The translations under genes and the position numbers were made by a program. From contig NZ_CP107811.1 of assembly GCF_036346105.1 (NCBI RefSeq), positions 4,483,501-4,547,500 of the forward strand: a stretch of DNA of 64,000 nucleotides. Reading direction: 5' to 3'. This stretch comes from Streptomyces sp. NBC_00539 (GTDB lineage: Bacteria > Actinomycetota > Actinomycetes > Streptomycetales > Streptomycetaceae). The notes beneath the pieces were generated by a model. It was not told the origin of the DNA. It saw nothing but the letters and a program-made list of their open reading frames with translations, and made no database searches. Shown one piece after another: positions 1-8,491 of the stretch. Positions within the stretch are counted from its first letter, which is position 1. Every line of letters starts with the position of its first letter.

Positions 1-414
1 CCCGACCTGCTCGGCGTACGCGGCGAAGGCGTAGGCGGTCCCGCGCTCGGGCCAGCCGCCCGCGTCCTCCAGTTCCTGCGGCAGGTCCCAGTGGTAGAGG
101 GTCGGGCAGGGCTGGATGCCGTACGAGAGCAGCTCGTCCACGAGCGCGTCGTAGAAACCGATCCCGCCGGAGCGCACCCGCGGCCACGACACCGAGAACC
201 GGTAGGCCCCGAGCCCCAGTTCGGCCATCAGCGCCACGTCCTCGCGCCACAGCCGCAGGTGGTCCGTCGCCACGTCGCCGGTGTCACCGCCGCGCACCTT
301 GCCCGGTGTGCGGCAGAACGTGTCCCAGATGCAGGGGCCGCGCAGCTCGGCGCCGCCCTCGATCTGGAACGCCGCCGTGGCCGCGCCCCACAAGAACCCC
401 TCGGGGAACTCCAT
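1..414 (-). CDS. bglC: GH1 beta-glucosidase, N-terminal part (BglC-like), cut by window edge
   Basis: Glycoside hydrolase family 1 enzyme that would split cellobiose or short cello-oligosaccharides to glucose inside the cell. Only the first 138 residues are present; the family is usually 440-480. The N-terminal GH1 signature is clear: [19 protein letters not shown] near residue 3, then YRFSVSWPR and a YHWDLPQ block carrying the His of the sugar-binding site. The acid/base NEP and nucleophile ENG motifs lie outside the window. The chosen ATG (base 414) lies 5 bases after the cebG stop; an in-frame TTG at 423 overlaps that stop and is an alternative. As last gene of the cebEFG unit it hydrolyses what the importer brings in. 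Gene name rests on context. Confidence 0.85.
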   Translation of the reverse strand, partial: MEFPEGFLWGAATAAFQIEGGAELRGPCIWDTFCRTPGKVRGGDTGDVATDHLRLWREDVALMAELGLGAYRFSVSWPRVRSGGIGFYDALVDELLSYGIQPCPTLYHWDLPQELEDAGGWPERGTAYAFAAYAEQVG

Positions 415-419
415 CGCGC

Positions 420-1244
420 TCAACCCTTCACCGCCCCCTGCATGATGCCGCCGACGATCTGGCGGCCGAAGACCAGGAACACCAGCAGCAGCGGGAGCGT
501 GCCCAGCAGCGCACCCGCCATGATCACGGACTGGTCGGGTATGTAGCCGCGTCCCAGTCCCGTCAGGGCCACCTGCACCGTGGGGCTGCCGTTCTGCGTC
601 AGCGCGATGACCGGCCAGAAGAAGTCGTTCCAGGTCATCACGAACGTCAGCATCCCCAGTACCGCCATCGCCGGGCGGGCGGCGGGGAAGACCACGTGCC
701 ACACGATCCGCAGCGAACTCGCCCCGTCCGTGCGCGCGGCCTCCACCAGCTCCACCGGCAGCGCCTGCGCCAGGTACTGCCGCATGAAGAACACCCCGAA
801 GGCGGACACCAGCGCCGGCAGGACCACCGCCTGGAGCCGGTCCGTCCACGACAGCTCGGCGATCAGCATGTACAGCGGTACGACGCTCAGCTGCGGCGGG
901 ATCAGCATCGTCGACACCACCAGCGCCAGCAGCCCCCGGCTGCCCCGGAACCGCAGCCGCGCGAACGCGAAGCCCGCCAGGGTGGACAGCACGACGGTGC
1001 CCGCCGCGACCGTGCCCGCGACCACCAGCGTGTTCAGCAGGGCGGTGCCCATGTGGGCGTCGGTCCAGGCGATCGACAGGTTGCGGCCCAGGTTCCCGCC
1101 GAACCAGAACGGCGGCGGGGTCTGCGCGAGGCGGGTGTTGGTGCGGGAGGCCGCGATCGCCGTCCACACCAGGGGGAAGAGGGAACCGGCGGTGAACAAC
1201 GCCAGGACGACGTACGTGGGCTTGCCCGCGCGCAGGACCTTCAC
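420..1244 (-). CDS. cebG: Carbohydrate ABC transporter permease (CebG-like)
   Basis: Inner-membrane permease of a CUT1-family sugar importer, 274 residues with about six membrane segments. The EAA loop that contacts the ATPase is visible as [20 protein letters not shown]. The start is GTG at 1244, whose GTGA overlaps the TGA of the upstream permease by 4 bases; a longer reading from 1310 would overlap that gene by 70 bases and is unlikely. With CebF it forms the membrane channel for cellobiose/cellotriose. No ATPase gene is in the operon; Streptomyces ceb systems use the shared ATPase MsiK encoded elsewhere. Confidence 0.85.
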   Translation of the reverse strand: MKVLRAGKPTYVVLALFTAGSLFPLVWTAIAASRTNTRLAQTPPPFWFGGNLGRNLSIAWTDAHMGTALLNTLVVAGTVAAGTVVLSTLAGFAFARLRFRGSRGLLALVVSTMLIPPQLSVVPLYMLIAELSWTDRLQAVVLPALVSAFGVFFMRQYLAQALPVELVEAARTDGASSLRIVWHVVFPAARPAMAVLGMLTFVMTWNDFFWPVIALTQNGSPTVQVALTGLGRGYIPDQSVIMAGALLGTLPLLLVFLVFGRQIVGGIMQGAVKG

Positions 1245-2215
1245 CGCGGGCCTCCCCGCACCAGCCGGGCCACGCCCGCGACCAGCAGCAGCATCAGGAA
1301 CATCGCCCACGCGATCGCCGACGCCCGCCCCAGGTGCAGGTTCACCCAGCCCTGCTCGTACAGGTACAGGCCCAGCGTCTGGAACTGGTGGTCCGATCCG
1401 CCCGTGGCACCCGAACCGCCGTTGAACAGCAGCGGTTCACCGAACAGCTGGGTGGCGCCGATCGTGGACACCACACAGGTGAAGAAGATCGTCGGGCGTA
1501 GCGAGGGCACCGTCACGTGCCGGAACTGCTGCCACCGCGAGGCGCCGTCCAGCGCGGCGGACTCGTACAGGTCCCCGGGGACGGCCTGCATGGCCGCCAG
1601 GTAGATCAGCGCGTTGTAGCCGGTCCACCGCCACACCACGATCGTGGACACCGCCACCTGGGAGGCCAGGGTGCCGTTCTGCCAGTCGACCGGCCCGAAC
1701 CCGACTGCGGACAGAGCCCAGTTGACCATGCCGTAGTCCCGGCCGAAGAGCAGCACGAAGACGAGCGTGGCGGCGGCCACCGAGGTCGCGTACGGGGTCA
1801 GCACCGCGACCCGGAAGAACGCCGAGCCCCGCAGCCGGTAGTTGAGCAGGTGCGCCAGACCCAGCGCGATCAGCAGCTGCGGCACCGTGGAGAGCAGCCC
1901 GATGGTGAGGGTGTTGCGCAGCGCGTTCCAGAAGAACGCGTCGTCCCACAGCCGGGTGAAGTTCCGCAGGCCCACCCACGTCATGGCGTCCGGGTCGGTC
2001 AGCTCCACCTGGTGCAGCGCCGCCCACCCCGTGTACAGCAGCGGGAACAGCCCGAAGGCGGCGAAGAAGAGGAAGAAGGGCGCCACGAAGGCGTACGGAC
2101 TCAGGCGCAGGTCCCACCGGTAGCGGCGCGAGCGCCACACCTGGCCCCGGCCGCCCGCGTCCCGCCCCGCGGCGGGGGAGGACGCGGACGACAGGAGGAC
2201 GGTCTCGTCGCTCAC
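1241..2215 (-). CDS. cebF: Carbohydrate ABC transporter permease (CebF-like)
   Basis: Partner permease of the sugar importer, 324 residues, with a cytoplasmic N-terminal tail of about 40 residues before the first membrane helix ([21 protein letters not shown]). The EAA loop reads [21 protein letters not shown]. It starts with GTG 7 bases after the cebE stop and overlaps cebG by 4 bases, so the three transporter genes are translationally coupled. MalF-type permeases of CUT1 systems have this size and topology. Specificity for cello-oligosaccharides is inferred from the CebR operator and bglC. Confidence 0.85.
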   Translation of the reverse strand: MSDETVLLSSASSPAAGRDAGGRGQVWRSRRYRWDLRLSPYAFVAPFFLFFAAFGLFPLLYTGWAALHQVELTDPDAMTWVGLRNFTRLWDDAFFWNALRNTLTIGLLSTVPQLLIALGLAHLLNYRLRGSAFFRVAVLTPYATSVAAATLVFVLLFGRDYGMVNWALSAVGFGPVDWQNGTLASQVAVSTIVVWRWTGYNALIYLAAMQAVPGDLYESAALDGASRWQQFRHVTVPSLRPTIFFTCVVSTIGATQLFGEPLLFNGGSGATGGSDHQFQTLGLYLYEQGWVNLHLGRASAIAWAMFLMLLLVAGVARLVRGGPR

Positions 2216-2222
2216 CGCCGCC

Positions 2223-3554
2223 TCACTGGTCCAGGGCGTTGTCGATCGCCGCCACCGCGGCGTCCCAGCCCTCCTGCGCCGACCGGCCCTTCTGGTCGAC
2301 CTGGAGCATCCCGACGTCCGCCAGGTTCTGTGCGATCACCAGGTCCTTCGGGCCGACCACCGTCACCGGGACGCCCTCGGCCGCCCGGGCGAAGATCTCC
2401 CCGATCGGGGCGTCGCCGAAGTAGGGGTGGTGCGCGCCCGCCACCGCGGGGAGCTTGTACGCGGCGCTCGCGCTCGGGAAACTCCCGCGCTTTTCGAACA
2501 GCTTCGCCTGCTGGGCGGGGGCCGTCAGCCAGGCGGCCAGCTTCGCCGCCTCCTGGGCGTGCCTGCCCGCCTTGGGCACCACCAGGAACGAGCCGCCCCA
2601 GTTGCTCGGCTTGGGGGCGGCGGCCACGTCCCACTTGTCCTTGCCCGCCGGACCCGCCTTGTCCTGGATGTAGCCGAGCATCCAGGCCGGGCAGGAGACG
2701 GTGGCGAAGCTGCCGTTGGAGAAGCCCTGGTCCCAGGCCGGGGTGAACTGCTGGAGCTTGGCGCTCAGCCCCTCGGAGGCGAACCGGGCCGCCAGGTCGA
2801 AGGCCCCGCGCACCGCCGGGTTGGTCTTGTAGACGACCTTGCCCTGGTCGTCGTAGAACCGCTGGGCGCTGCCGGCGGTGACGGCCGCCATCACGCCGGA
2901 CGCCGAGTCCACGAACGCCTTGCCGTCGCCCGCCTTCGCCTTGTAGGCCTTGCCCGTCTCCAGGTACTTGTCCCAGTCGCCCGCCCAGAGCGCGCCGACC
3001 GCCGCCCGGTCGGTGGGCAGCCCGGCCGCCGCGAAGAGGTCCTTGCGGTAGCAGATGCCCTGCGGGCCGATGTCGGTGCCGAGCCCGACGGTCGCACCGT
3101 TCTTCGCGGTGCCCTGCGCCCACTTCCACGGCAGGTACGCCGCCTTGTCCACGCCCGGCGCCTTGCCGAGGTCGACCAGCTTGTCGGCCTGCGTCGCGGT
3201 GATCTCCGCGATGTTGTTGACCTCGACGGCCTGGACGTCGGCGAGGCCGCTGCCCGTGCCCAGGTGGGTCAGCAGCTGCGGGTAGTAGTTCTCGTTGCGC
3301 TCGATGGAGGTCTGCTCGATCCGCACACCCGGGTTCTGCGCCATGTACTCGTCGTACAGGCCGGCCTCCTTGAGCCCGAACGCGCCGAACACCCCGACGG
3401 TCAGGGTCGTCGTCGCCCCGCCCGCCCGTGGGGCGTCCTGGCCCGGGGGATCGGCGGGGTCCTGGGAGCAGCCCGCGAGGAGCAGGGCCGCGGCGGCGGC
3501 GACGGCGAGCGCCCCGAGGGGCGCGCGGGAGTGGGGACGGGATCGGGCTCGCAT
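2223..3554 (-). CDS. cebE: Sugar-binding lipoprotein of the cellobiose importer (CebE-like)
   Basis: Extracellular solute-binding protein, 443 residues. The signal peptide has an Arg-rich start, an Ala/Leu core and a lipobox (LLLAGC) that makes Cys29 the lipidated first residue. The rest is a typical family 1 binding protein, with aromatic-rich stretches such as PAWDQGFSNGSFATVSCPAWM. It delivers cellobiose/cellotriose to CebFG. The gene is first in the operon and its ATG lies 50 bases from a perfect CebR palindrome, so it should be repressed without cello-oligosaccharides. Substrate is inferred from operator and neighbours. Confidence 0.85.
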   Translation of the reverse strand: MRARSRPHSRAPLGALAVAAAAALLLAGCSQDPADPPGQDAPRAGGATTTLTVGVFGAFGLKEAGLYDEYMAQNPGVRIEQTSIERNENYYPQLLTHLGTGSGLADVQAVEVNNIAEITATQADKLVDLGKAPGVDKAAYLPWKWAQGTAKNGATVGLGTDIGPQGICYRKDLFAAAGLPTDRAAVGALWAGDWDKYLETGKAYKAKAGDGKAFVDSASGVMAAVTAGSAQRFYDDQGKVVYKTNPAVRGAFDLAARFASEGLSAKLQQFTPAWDQGFSNGSFATVSCPAWMLGYIQDKAGPAGKDKWDVAAAPKPSNWGGSFLVVPKAGRHAQEAAKLAAWLTAPAQQAKLFEKRGSFPSASAAYKLPAVAGAHHPYFGDAPIGEIFARAAEGVPVTVVGPKDLVIAQNLADVGMLQVDQKGRSAQEGWDAAVAAIDNALDQ

Positions 3555-3603
3555 CGGGATCCTCCTGGAAGGACGGGACGTGCCGGGTGTCGTGTGCCAC
3601 AGT

Positions 3604-3619
3604 GTGGGAGCGCTCCCAC
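3604..3619. promoter_or_regulatory. CebR operator (perfect palindrome)
   Basis: GTGGGAGCGCTCCCAC is a perfect 16-base palindrome containing the 14-base CebR box TGGGAGCGCTCCCA described in Streptomyces. It lies in the 113-base gap between divergent cebE and cebR, 50 bases from the cebE start and 49 from the cebR start, so one bound repressor could control both. Cellobiose/cellotriose is the known inducer of CebR. Confidence 0.88.
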
Positions 3620-3667
3620 CGCCGTCAAGAGGCGGTCAAGAGGTAGATTCGCAGCCGGGAGGAAGCC

Positions 3668-4693
3668 ATGAGCGGGCAAGGGCGCAGCGGGGGACGGCCG
3701 ACCCTGGAGGAGGTCGCGGTCCGTGCCGGTGTGGGACGCGGCACCGTCTCCCGGGTGATCAACGGGTCCTCCAAGGTCAGCGAGCACACCAGGGCCGTCG
3801 TGGAGGCCGCCGTCGCCGAACTGGGGTACGTACCCAACCGCGCCGCCCGGGCGCTGGCCGCCAACCGTACGGACGCCGTCGCCCTCGTCATCCCCGAACC
3901 CGAGGCCCGTTTCTTCGCCGAGCCCTACTTCTCCGACGTGGTGCGCGGCGTCGGGGCCACCCTCGCCGAGACCGACGTCCAGCTGGTGCTCACCCTGGCC
4001 GGCGGGGAACGGGAGCGCCGGCGCCTCGCCCAGTACCTGTCCGGGCACCGCGTCGACGGGGTCCTGCTGGTCTCCGTGCACGCCGGGGACCCGCTGCCGG
4101 AGCTCTTGGCCGAGCTGGGCATCCCGACCGTGATCAGCGGGCGCCGCTCGGCCGACGAGGCCCTGCCCTGCGTGGACTCCGACAACCTGGCGGGCGCCGC
4201 CGGGGCCGTGGCCCACCTGCTGGGACGGGGCCGCCGGTCGGTGGCCACCATCACCGGGCCGCGGGACGTGTACGGGGCGCAGTGCCGGCTCGACGGCTAC
4301 CGGCAGGCCCTCGCCGCGGCCGGGCACGCCGTGGACGAGCAGCTGATCGCGGCGGGCGACTTCACCGAGGAGGGCGGCCGCAGGGCCATGCGGGAGCTGC
4401 TGGAGCGGCGCCCCGCCCTGGACGCCGTCTTCGCCGCCTCGGACGTCATGGCGGCGGGCGCCCGCCTGGAGCTGCGCGCGGCGGGCCGCCGGATACCGCA
4501 GGACGTGGCGCTGGTGGGTTTCGACGACTCGGTGGTGGCCCGGCACATGGACCCGCCGCTGACCAGCGTGCGCCAGCCGATCGAGGAGATGGGCAGGACC
4601 ATGGCGCGGCTGCTGCTGGAGCGGATCGCGGGCGGGCCGGCGGACGCCGCCGTCGTGCTGCCGACCGAGCTGGTGGTCCGGGAGTCCTCCTGA
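3668..4693 (+). CDS. cebR: LacI-family repressor of cellobiose uptake (CebR)
   Basis: LacI/GalR transcription factor, 341 residues. The N-terminal helix-turn-helix spans about residues 11-60 (TLEEVAVRAGVGRGTVSRVI, then the hinge VPNRAARALA), followed by a periplasmic-binding-like sensor domain with the usual GFDDS and TSVRQP motifs near the C-terminus. It is transcribed away from cebEFG-bglC and shares the CebR palindrome with it, as in other streptomycetes, where CebR represses cellulose use and, in plant pathogens, thaxtomin production. ATG at 3668 follows a GGAGGAAG ribosome site. Confidence 0.9.
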   Translation: MSGQGRSGGRPTLEEVAVRAGVGRGTVSRVINGSSKVSEHTRAVVEAAVAELGYVPNRAARALAANRTDAVALVIPEPEARFFAEPYFSDVVRGVGATLAETDVQLVLTLAGGERERRRLAQYLSGHRVDGVLLVSVHAGDPLPELLAELGIPTVISGRRSADEALPCVDSDNLAGAAGAVAHLLGRGRRSVATITGPRDVYGAQCRLDGYRQALAAAGHAVDEQLIAAGDFTEEGGRRAMRELLERRPALDAVFAASDVMAAGARLELRAAGRRIPQDVALVGFDDSVVARHMDPPLTSVRQPIEEMGRTMARLLLERIAGGPADAAVVLPTELVVRESS

Positions 4694-4708
4694 GGTGCCC
4701 GGACATGC

Positions 4709-4745
4709 GGAAGGCCCCGGCCGCTTCCGCGTACCGGGGCCTTCC
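4709..4745. terminator. Bidirectional hairpin between cebR and tRNA-His
   Basis: Perfect 12-base inverted repeat, GGAAGGCCCCGG (4709-4720) and CCGGGGCCTTCC (4734-4745), with a 13-base loop. It lies just after the cebR stop and 5 bases beyond the tRNA 3' end on the other strand, so it can end both transcripts. Confidence 0.75.
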
Positions 4746-4750
4746 CACAG

Positions 4751-4824
4751 GGTGAGTGACGGGACTTGAACCCGCGGCCACCTGGACCACAACCAGGTGC
4801 TCTACCAACTGAGCTACACCCACC
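4751..4824 (-). tRNA. tRNA-His (anticodon GTG)
   Basis: Read on the minus strand the gene folds as a full cloverleaf: acceptor GTGGGTG/CACTCAC with one G-T pair, D arm GCTC-AGTTGGTAGA-GCAC, anticodon stem CTGG/CCAG around loop TTGTGGT, and T loop GTTCAAG. The histidine-specific extra G-1 (base 4824) faces C73 (base 4751). CCA is not encoded, so it must be added after transcription, as is common for streptomycete tRNAs. Confidence 0.95.
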
Positions 4825-4931
4825 ATGTCCGGTCGTGTGAGCGACCGGCCGAAGAAAAGGGTACAGGGTCCGGGAGGGTGCTCGCTCCCCCCTTTCGCCG
4901 CGCTCCCTCCGCCCGGCCGCCCGGCCGGCTC

Positions 4932-5534
4932 CTACTCGTCGGCGACGACGTACTTCGCGGCGATGGTGCGCGCCGTGTCCGAGTCGGGCCCGGGCTGCGG
5001 GACGAACACCGCCTCGCGGTAGTAGCGCAGCTCGGCGATGGACTCCTTGATGTCCGCGAGCGCCCGGTGGTTGCCGTTCTTCGGCGGACTGTTGAAGTAC
5101 GCCCGCGGGTACCAGCGGCGCGCCAGCTCCTTGACCGAGGACACGTCAACGATCCGGTAGTGCAGGTACGACTCCAGCGCGGCCATGTCCCGCAGCAGGA
5201 AGCCGCGGTCGGTGCCGACCGAGTTCCCGCACAGCGGGGCCTTGCCGGGCTCCTTCACGTGCTCCCGTACGTACGCCAGGACCTGCGCCTCGGCGTCCGC
5301 GAGGGTGGTTCCGCCGGGCAGCTCGTCGAGCAGGCCGGAGGCGGTGTGCATCTGGCGCACCACGTCGGGCATGGTCTCCAGGGCCGCGTCCGGCGGGCGG
5401 ATCACGATGTCCACGCCTTCGCCGAGCACGTTCAGCTCCGAGTCGGTGACCAGTGCGGCCACCTCGATAAGTGCGTCGTCCGTCAACGAGAGCCCGGTCA
5501 TCTCGCAGTCGATCCACACCATGCGATCGTTCAT
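4932..5534 (-). CDS. orn: Oligoribonuclease (3'-5' exoribonuclease for di- to oligonucleotides)
   Basis: DEDDh-family exonuclease of 200 residues that degrades the last short RNA fragments, including pGpG from cyclic-di-GMP turnover. Exo I reads WIDCEMTGL (Asp, Glu ligands); further Asp residues lie at GTDRG and in the C-terminal HRALADI block, which holds the Exo III His. The ATG at 5534 begins [14 protein letters not shown]; an internal Met five residues on is the only close alternative. It lies downstream of adpA on the same strand, the conserved adpA-ornA order of streptomycetes where loss of ornA slows growth and blocks aerial mycelium. A strong hairpin separates the two, so it probably also has its own promoter. 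Confidence 0.93.
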   Translation of the reverse strand: MNDRMVWIDCEMTGLSLTDDALIEVAALVTDSELNVLGEGVDIVIRPPDAALETMPDVVRQMHTASGLLDELPGGTTLADAEAQVLAYVREHVKEPGKAPLCGNSVGTDRGFLLRDMAALESYLHYRIVDVSSVKELARRWYPRAYFNSPPKNGNHRALADIKESIAELRYYREAVFVPQPGPDSDTARTIAAKYVVADE

Positions 5535-5562
5535 GAACCCCACCTTAGGGGGTCCCGCGACG

Positions 5563-5605
5563 CGAAGGTCCCCCACATCGGGGACGCCGATGTGGGGGAC
5601 CTTCG
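5563..5605 (-). terminator. Strong hairpin after adpA
   Basis: A 19-base perfect inverted repeat, CGAAGGTCCCCCACATCGG (5563-5581) and its complement (5587-5605), around a 5-base loop. It begins 20 bases after the adpA stop and ends 28 bases before the orn start. It most likely ends or attenuates adpA transcription before orn. Confidence 0.75.
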
Positions 5606-5625
5606 TCACACGCCCGTGGCAGGGG

Positions 5626-6792
5626 CTACGCGTGCTCGCGCAGGACCCGGCCCGGTGAGTACAGCTCGGTGACCGTCGGACCGGCCGCGGCCAGGGCCGC
5701 CGCCGCCCGCTGCGGAGTGCGCTGGTGCGGCACCGGACCACCCGAGAGCTCGGCCACGTGCGGCACGTCGGCCTGCGGCCGGCGCGCCCGGTAGGCGGAG
5801 CGGTAGGCGGCCGGGGAGGACCCCAGCTGGCGCCGGAAGTGACCGCGCAGCGCGACGGGCGAACGGAACCCGCAGCGCCCGGCGACCTCGTCGACCGAGT
5901 AGTCGGAGGTCTCCAGCAGCCGCTGCGCCTGGAGCACGCGCTGGGTGATCAGCCACTGCAGCGGCGCGCTGCCGGTGAGCGAGCGGAACCGGCGGTCGAA
6001 GGTGCGCCTGCTCATGTAGGCGCGGGCGGCCAGGGTCTCCACGTCGAACTGCTCGTGGAGGTGCTCCAGCGCCCAGGCGACGACCTCGGCCAGCGGGTCG
6101 GCGCCGATCTCCTCCGGCAGCGACCGGTCGAGGTAGCGCTCCTGGCCGCCGGTGCGGCGCGGCGGGACGACGAGCCGGCGGGCCAGTGCCCCGGCCGCCT
6201 CGCTGCCGTGGTCCGTGCGCACGATGTGCAGGCACAGGTCGATTCCGGCCGCGGTGCCCGCGGAGGTCAGTACGTCGCCGTCGTCGACGAACAGCTCGCG
6301 CGGGTCGACGTGGACGGACGGGTACCGCTTGGCCAGCGTCGGCGCGTACATCCAGTGCGTCGTCGCGGGCCGGCCGTCGAGCAGACCGGCGGCGGCGAGC
6401 ACGAAGGCCCCCGTGCACAGTCCGACGATCCGGGCCCCCTCCTCGTGCGCCAGACGCAGTGCGTCGAGCGCCTCGGGCGGCGGCGGTGAAGTGATGGACC
6501 GCCAGGCCGGAACGACGACCGTGCCCGCCCGGGCGATCGCCTCCAGCCCGTACGGCGCGGTCAGTTCGAGTCCGCCGGTGGTCCGCAGCGGACCGTCCTC
6601 ACCTGCGCACACGAGTAGTCGGTAGCGTGGAACTCCCGCGTCCTGCCGGTCGATGCCGAACACGGAAAGTGGAATGGAACTCTCGAAGATCGGTCCGCCG
6701 CTGAACAGCAGCACCGCGACGATCTCCCTGCGGCGACGCCCCGCGAGCTTCCGGCCCGCGTCCGCGACGACTGCGGTGGAATCCTGGCTCAT
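5626..6792 (-). CDS. adpA: AdpA, AraC-family master regulator of differentiation and secondary metabolism
   Basis: Pleiotropic transcription factor, 388 residues. Residues 21-190 form a DJ-1/PfpI-like dimerisation domain with the nucleophile-elbow motif GLCTGAF (Cys126). A linker (about 205-230) leads to the AraC/XylS DNA-binding domain with two helix-turn-helices (about 251-272 and 301-325). The DNA-binding part is close to textbook AdpA ([20 protein letters not shown]). The odd point is that the gene contains no TTA codon in any register; the linker leucine at 225 is CTG. Streptomycete adpA normally carries a TTA that needs the bldA tRNA. Its ATG is preceded by a long intergenic region, as expected for a highly regulated gene that binds its own promoter. 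Confidence 0.95.
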   Translation of the reverse strand: MSQDSTAVVADAGRKLAGRRRREIVAVLLFSGGPIFESSIPLSVFGIDRQDAGVPRYRLLVCAGEDGPLRTTGGLELTAPYGLEAIARAGTVVVPAWRSITSPPPPEALDALRLAHEEGARIVGLCTGAFVLAAAGLLDGRPATTHWMYAPTLAKRYPSVHVDPRELFVDDGDVLTSAGTAAGIDLCLHIVRTDHGSEAAGALARRLVVPPRRTGGQERYLDRSLPEEIGADPLAEVVAWALEHLHEQFDVETLAARAYMSRRTFDRRFRSLTGSAPLQWLITQRVLQAQRLLETSDYSVDEVAGRCGFRSPVALRGHFRRQLGSSPAAYRSAYRARRPQADVPHVAELSGGPVPHQRTPQRAAAALAAAGPTVTELYSPGRVLREHA

Positions 6793-7168
6793 GGCGCTAA
6801 GCCCCCCTTGGGTGTCGCGACTCCTTGGTCTGGTCGCACCTGCACGTTTCCCCTCGGCCTTGCACGTGGATCCCCCGCCGTAAATACATGATCGAATCTA
6901 CTGCGTCCCGTGGTGTCGGCGTGACAAGTTCAGCACGCAGCGCTATGTCGACTTGGCAACTTGGCGAAAAGCATTCGATCAGTAAGGGTTCCACTCCGCT
7001 ACCCGTTCAGGAAGCGCTCGGTCCGGCCATGGCCAGTACTCATGGGGTCGACGGCGCACCGGTGCTCCGTCGTCGCTGGTGGTAGGGGGGTTGGGGGGAC
7101 ATTCCGGCAAGGAACGGACCCTGCCGGGAAGTTGGCCGAAAACAGCCGGGTGTGTACGTGCGAACCGG
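6793..7168. other. adpA upstream regulatory region, no gene
   Basis: 376 bases without a convincing gene, visibly richer in A+T than its surroundings between about 6880 and 7000. It should hold the adpA promoter and autoregulatory sites. Two TGGC-containing stretches (6954-6957 and 6962-6965, within TTGGCAACTTGGCGAAAAG) resemble parts of the AdpA box TGGCSNGWWY but neither matches fully. An imperfect hairpin (TTCCGGCA 7112-7119, TGCCGGGAA 7132-7140) may end the small gene to the right. Confidence 0.5.
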
Positions 7169-7594
7169 TCAGTCGTGCGGGGACAGCGGTCCGGGGGAGT
7201 GGCAGCCGCGGTGTGAACCGGCCCCGCTGCGCGAGTGCCGCCCGCGGTGGGCGGACGGGAACGCTTCCTCGGAGCGGATCCGGGCCGCGGCCCGCTCCGC
7301 CTTCTCCGAGTGCCGCAGCAGCGCCCGGCAGGCGGCGGTGACGGCCGCCAGACCGAGCGTCGCGACGGCGGCCCCGCCGAAGGAGGTCCCGTAGACGACG
7401 AGGACCACGGGGACCAGCAGACAGCTGAACGCGGCCCAGCGCACCACTTCACCCGCCGGGTCGTCGTGCGAGTGCCGCGCGGCGCGCACGGACGGGTGAA
7501 CGGTGGAGGGGACGAAACGGCGGCCCGGTCCGGCGGACCGGGCGGACTGCGTCGGCGGAGCGGGCTGGACGGGGCGATCCCGATGGCCGGGCAC
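7169..7594 (-). CDS. Small two-helix membrane protein, function unknown
   Basis: A 141-residue protein that I recognise only as a streptomycete conserved hypothetical. About 50 residues of polar, Arg/Pro-rich tail precede two adjoining hydrophobic segments (WAAFSCLLVPVVLVVYG and GGAAVATLGLAAVTAAC), followed by a charged stretch (HSEKAERAAARIRSEE) that could form a helix. It starts with GTG at 7594 behind a GGGAG ribosome site 6 bases away. It shares its strand with adpA but is separated by 376 bases, so it is unlikely to be in the adpA operon. No enzymatic motif is visible. Confidence 0.6.
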   Translation of the reverse strand: MPGHRDRPVQPAPPTQSARSAGPGRRFVPSTVHPSVRAARHSHDDPAGEVVRWAAFSCLLVPVVLVVYGTSFGGAAVATLGLAAVTAACRALLRHSEKAERAAARIRSEEAFPSAHRGRHSRSGAGSHRGCHSPGPLSPHD

Positions 7595-7914
7595 GGCGTA
7601 CTCCCTGCGGCTCTTCCTGGACGGTCGGACCCGTGTCCAACGGCGGCCGGCGGGACTCGGTCACTGCGCACACGGGTGGCGCACCGCGCTCTCGTCACTG
7701 GCTGTAGGGGACAGTCGCCATTGCCAACGCGCCGCCCCTCGGGCATGCTCCCTGGGACGCTCCTCAAGGGCGGCAAGCCCTGTGCAGGACAAGGGTGTCG
7801 CCGTACCCTGGGGGGTAAGGGCTTGGGAAGATGCTTCCCGGACAGAGCTCCGTCACAGTGCGTCGCCGAAATCTCCCCCGTCGCTTCCCCCGAGGACCCT
7901 TCGCCGAGACACCC
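7595..7914. other. Divergent intergenic region, mostly featureless
   Basis: 320 bases between a leftward membrane-protein gene and the rightward stress-protein gene, with no convincing reading frame of its own. It contains a small hairpin (AGGGC 7768-7772 with GCCCT 7778-7782) and the C/G-tract palindrome described separately. Both promoters must lie here. Confidence 0.4.
7804..7817. promoter_or_regulatory. C/G-tract palindrome resembling a CsoR-type site
   Basis: TACCCTGGGGGGTA lies 98 bases before the universal stress protein start. It resembles the copZA operator at 55867-55881 (TACCCCCAGGGGGTA): both have TACCC at the left and GGGGGTA at the right. CsoR and related repressors bind such sites. 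This is a sequence resemblance only. Confidence 0.3.
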
Positions 7915-8445
7915 ATGGCCGGTCACGAATACTCCGAACCCGCGGACCGCAAGCGCAAGCGCCTCGCCGACCCCGCGTCGGCCGACCTGCGCGCGGTGGA
8001 ACAGACGCGCCACCCTTGCGACCCTGCCTTCCGGCACGGCGTCGTGGTCGGCTTCGACGGCTCCACATCCAGCGAGCGCGCCCTCGCGTACGCCATCGGG
8101 ATGGCCCGCCGCTCCGGATCCGGCCTGATCATCGTCCATGTGGCCAACCGGCTGCCCACCACCGTGTGGGCGGGCTGCGAGCCGCCCGTCTTCGTGGACG
8201 TCCCGGACCACCGCACGGAAGTGCTCGGGCTGGAACTCGCCTGCGCGGACTACCTGGCCGAGGTGCCGTGGATCCTGGTCGAGCGGGGCGGCGACATCTG
8301 CCACGAACTGGAGGAGGTCGGCCGGGAGTACTCGGCGGACGCCATCGTGGTCGGCTCCACGCACGGCATCGTCGGCCGGATCTTCGGCTCGGTGGCGGGA
8401 CGCCTGGCCAAACGGGCACAACGACCCGTTGTTGTCATTCCGTAA
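7915..8445 (+). CDS. Universal stress protein (UspA family)
   Basis: Single-domain USP of 176 residues. A polar tail of about 45 residues precedes the alpha/beta core, which opens with VVVGFDGSTSSERAL (the Asp that contacts adenine or phosphate) and closes with VGSTHGIVGRIFGSVAGRLAKR, the glycine-rich ATP-binding loop. Such proteins bind ATP and help dormancy or stress survival. I chose ATG 7915, behind GAGGACC, over an upstream in-frame ATG at 7831 because the extra 28 residues are Arg/Pro-rich and unlike the family. The next gene encodes a membrane protein 99 bases on; a small hairpin lies between them. Confidence 0.85.
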   Translation: MAGHEYSEPADRKRKRLADPASADLRAVEQTRHPCDPAFRHGVVVGFDGSTSSERALAYAIGMARRSGSGLIIVHVANRLPTTVWAGCEPPVFVDVPDHRTEVLGLELACADYLAEVPWILVERGGDICHELEEVGREYSADAIVVGSTHGIVGRIFGSVAGRLAKRAQRPVVVIP

Positions 8446-8474
8446 CACTCCGTTCGCCGGTTGTGCGGTTGTGA

Positions 8475-8491
8475 ACCCCTTTGTAAGGGGT
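8475..8491 (+). terminator. Small hairpin between stress-protein and membrane-protein genes
   Basis: ACCCCTT (8475-8481) pairs with AAGGGGT (8485-8491) around a 3-base loop, 30 bases after the stop codon. A second hairpin (TGCTGC 8499-8504, GCAGCA 8511-8516) follows. They could end the usp transcript or belong to the leader of the next gene. Confidence 0.35.

Noticed and set aside
4709-4824. Integration site (attB) at tRNA-His
   Set aside because: No integrase, excisionase or repeated tRNA end is found nearby, and flanking genes keep the usual streptomycete order.
5461-5480. TTA codon within orn
   Set aside because: The TAA on the plus strand at this place falls across two codons (CTT-ATC) of orn, so it is not a bldA-dependent leucine codon.
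6797-6994. 65-codon frame in the adpA upstream region
   Set aside because: No ribosome site or family likeness, and the region is the known place for adpA regulatory sites.
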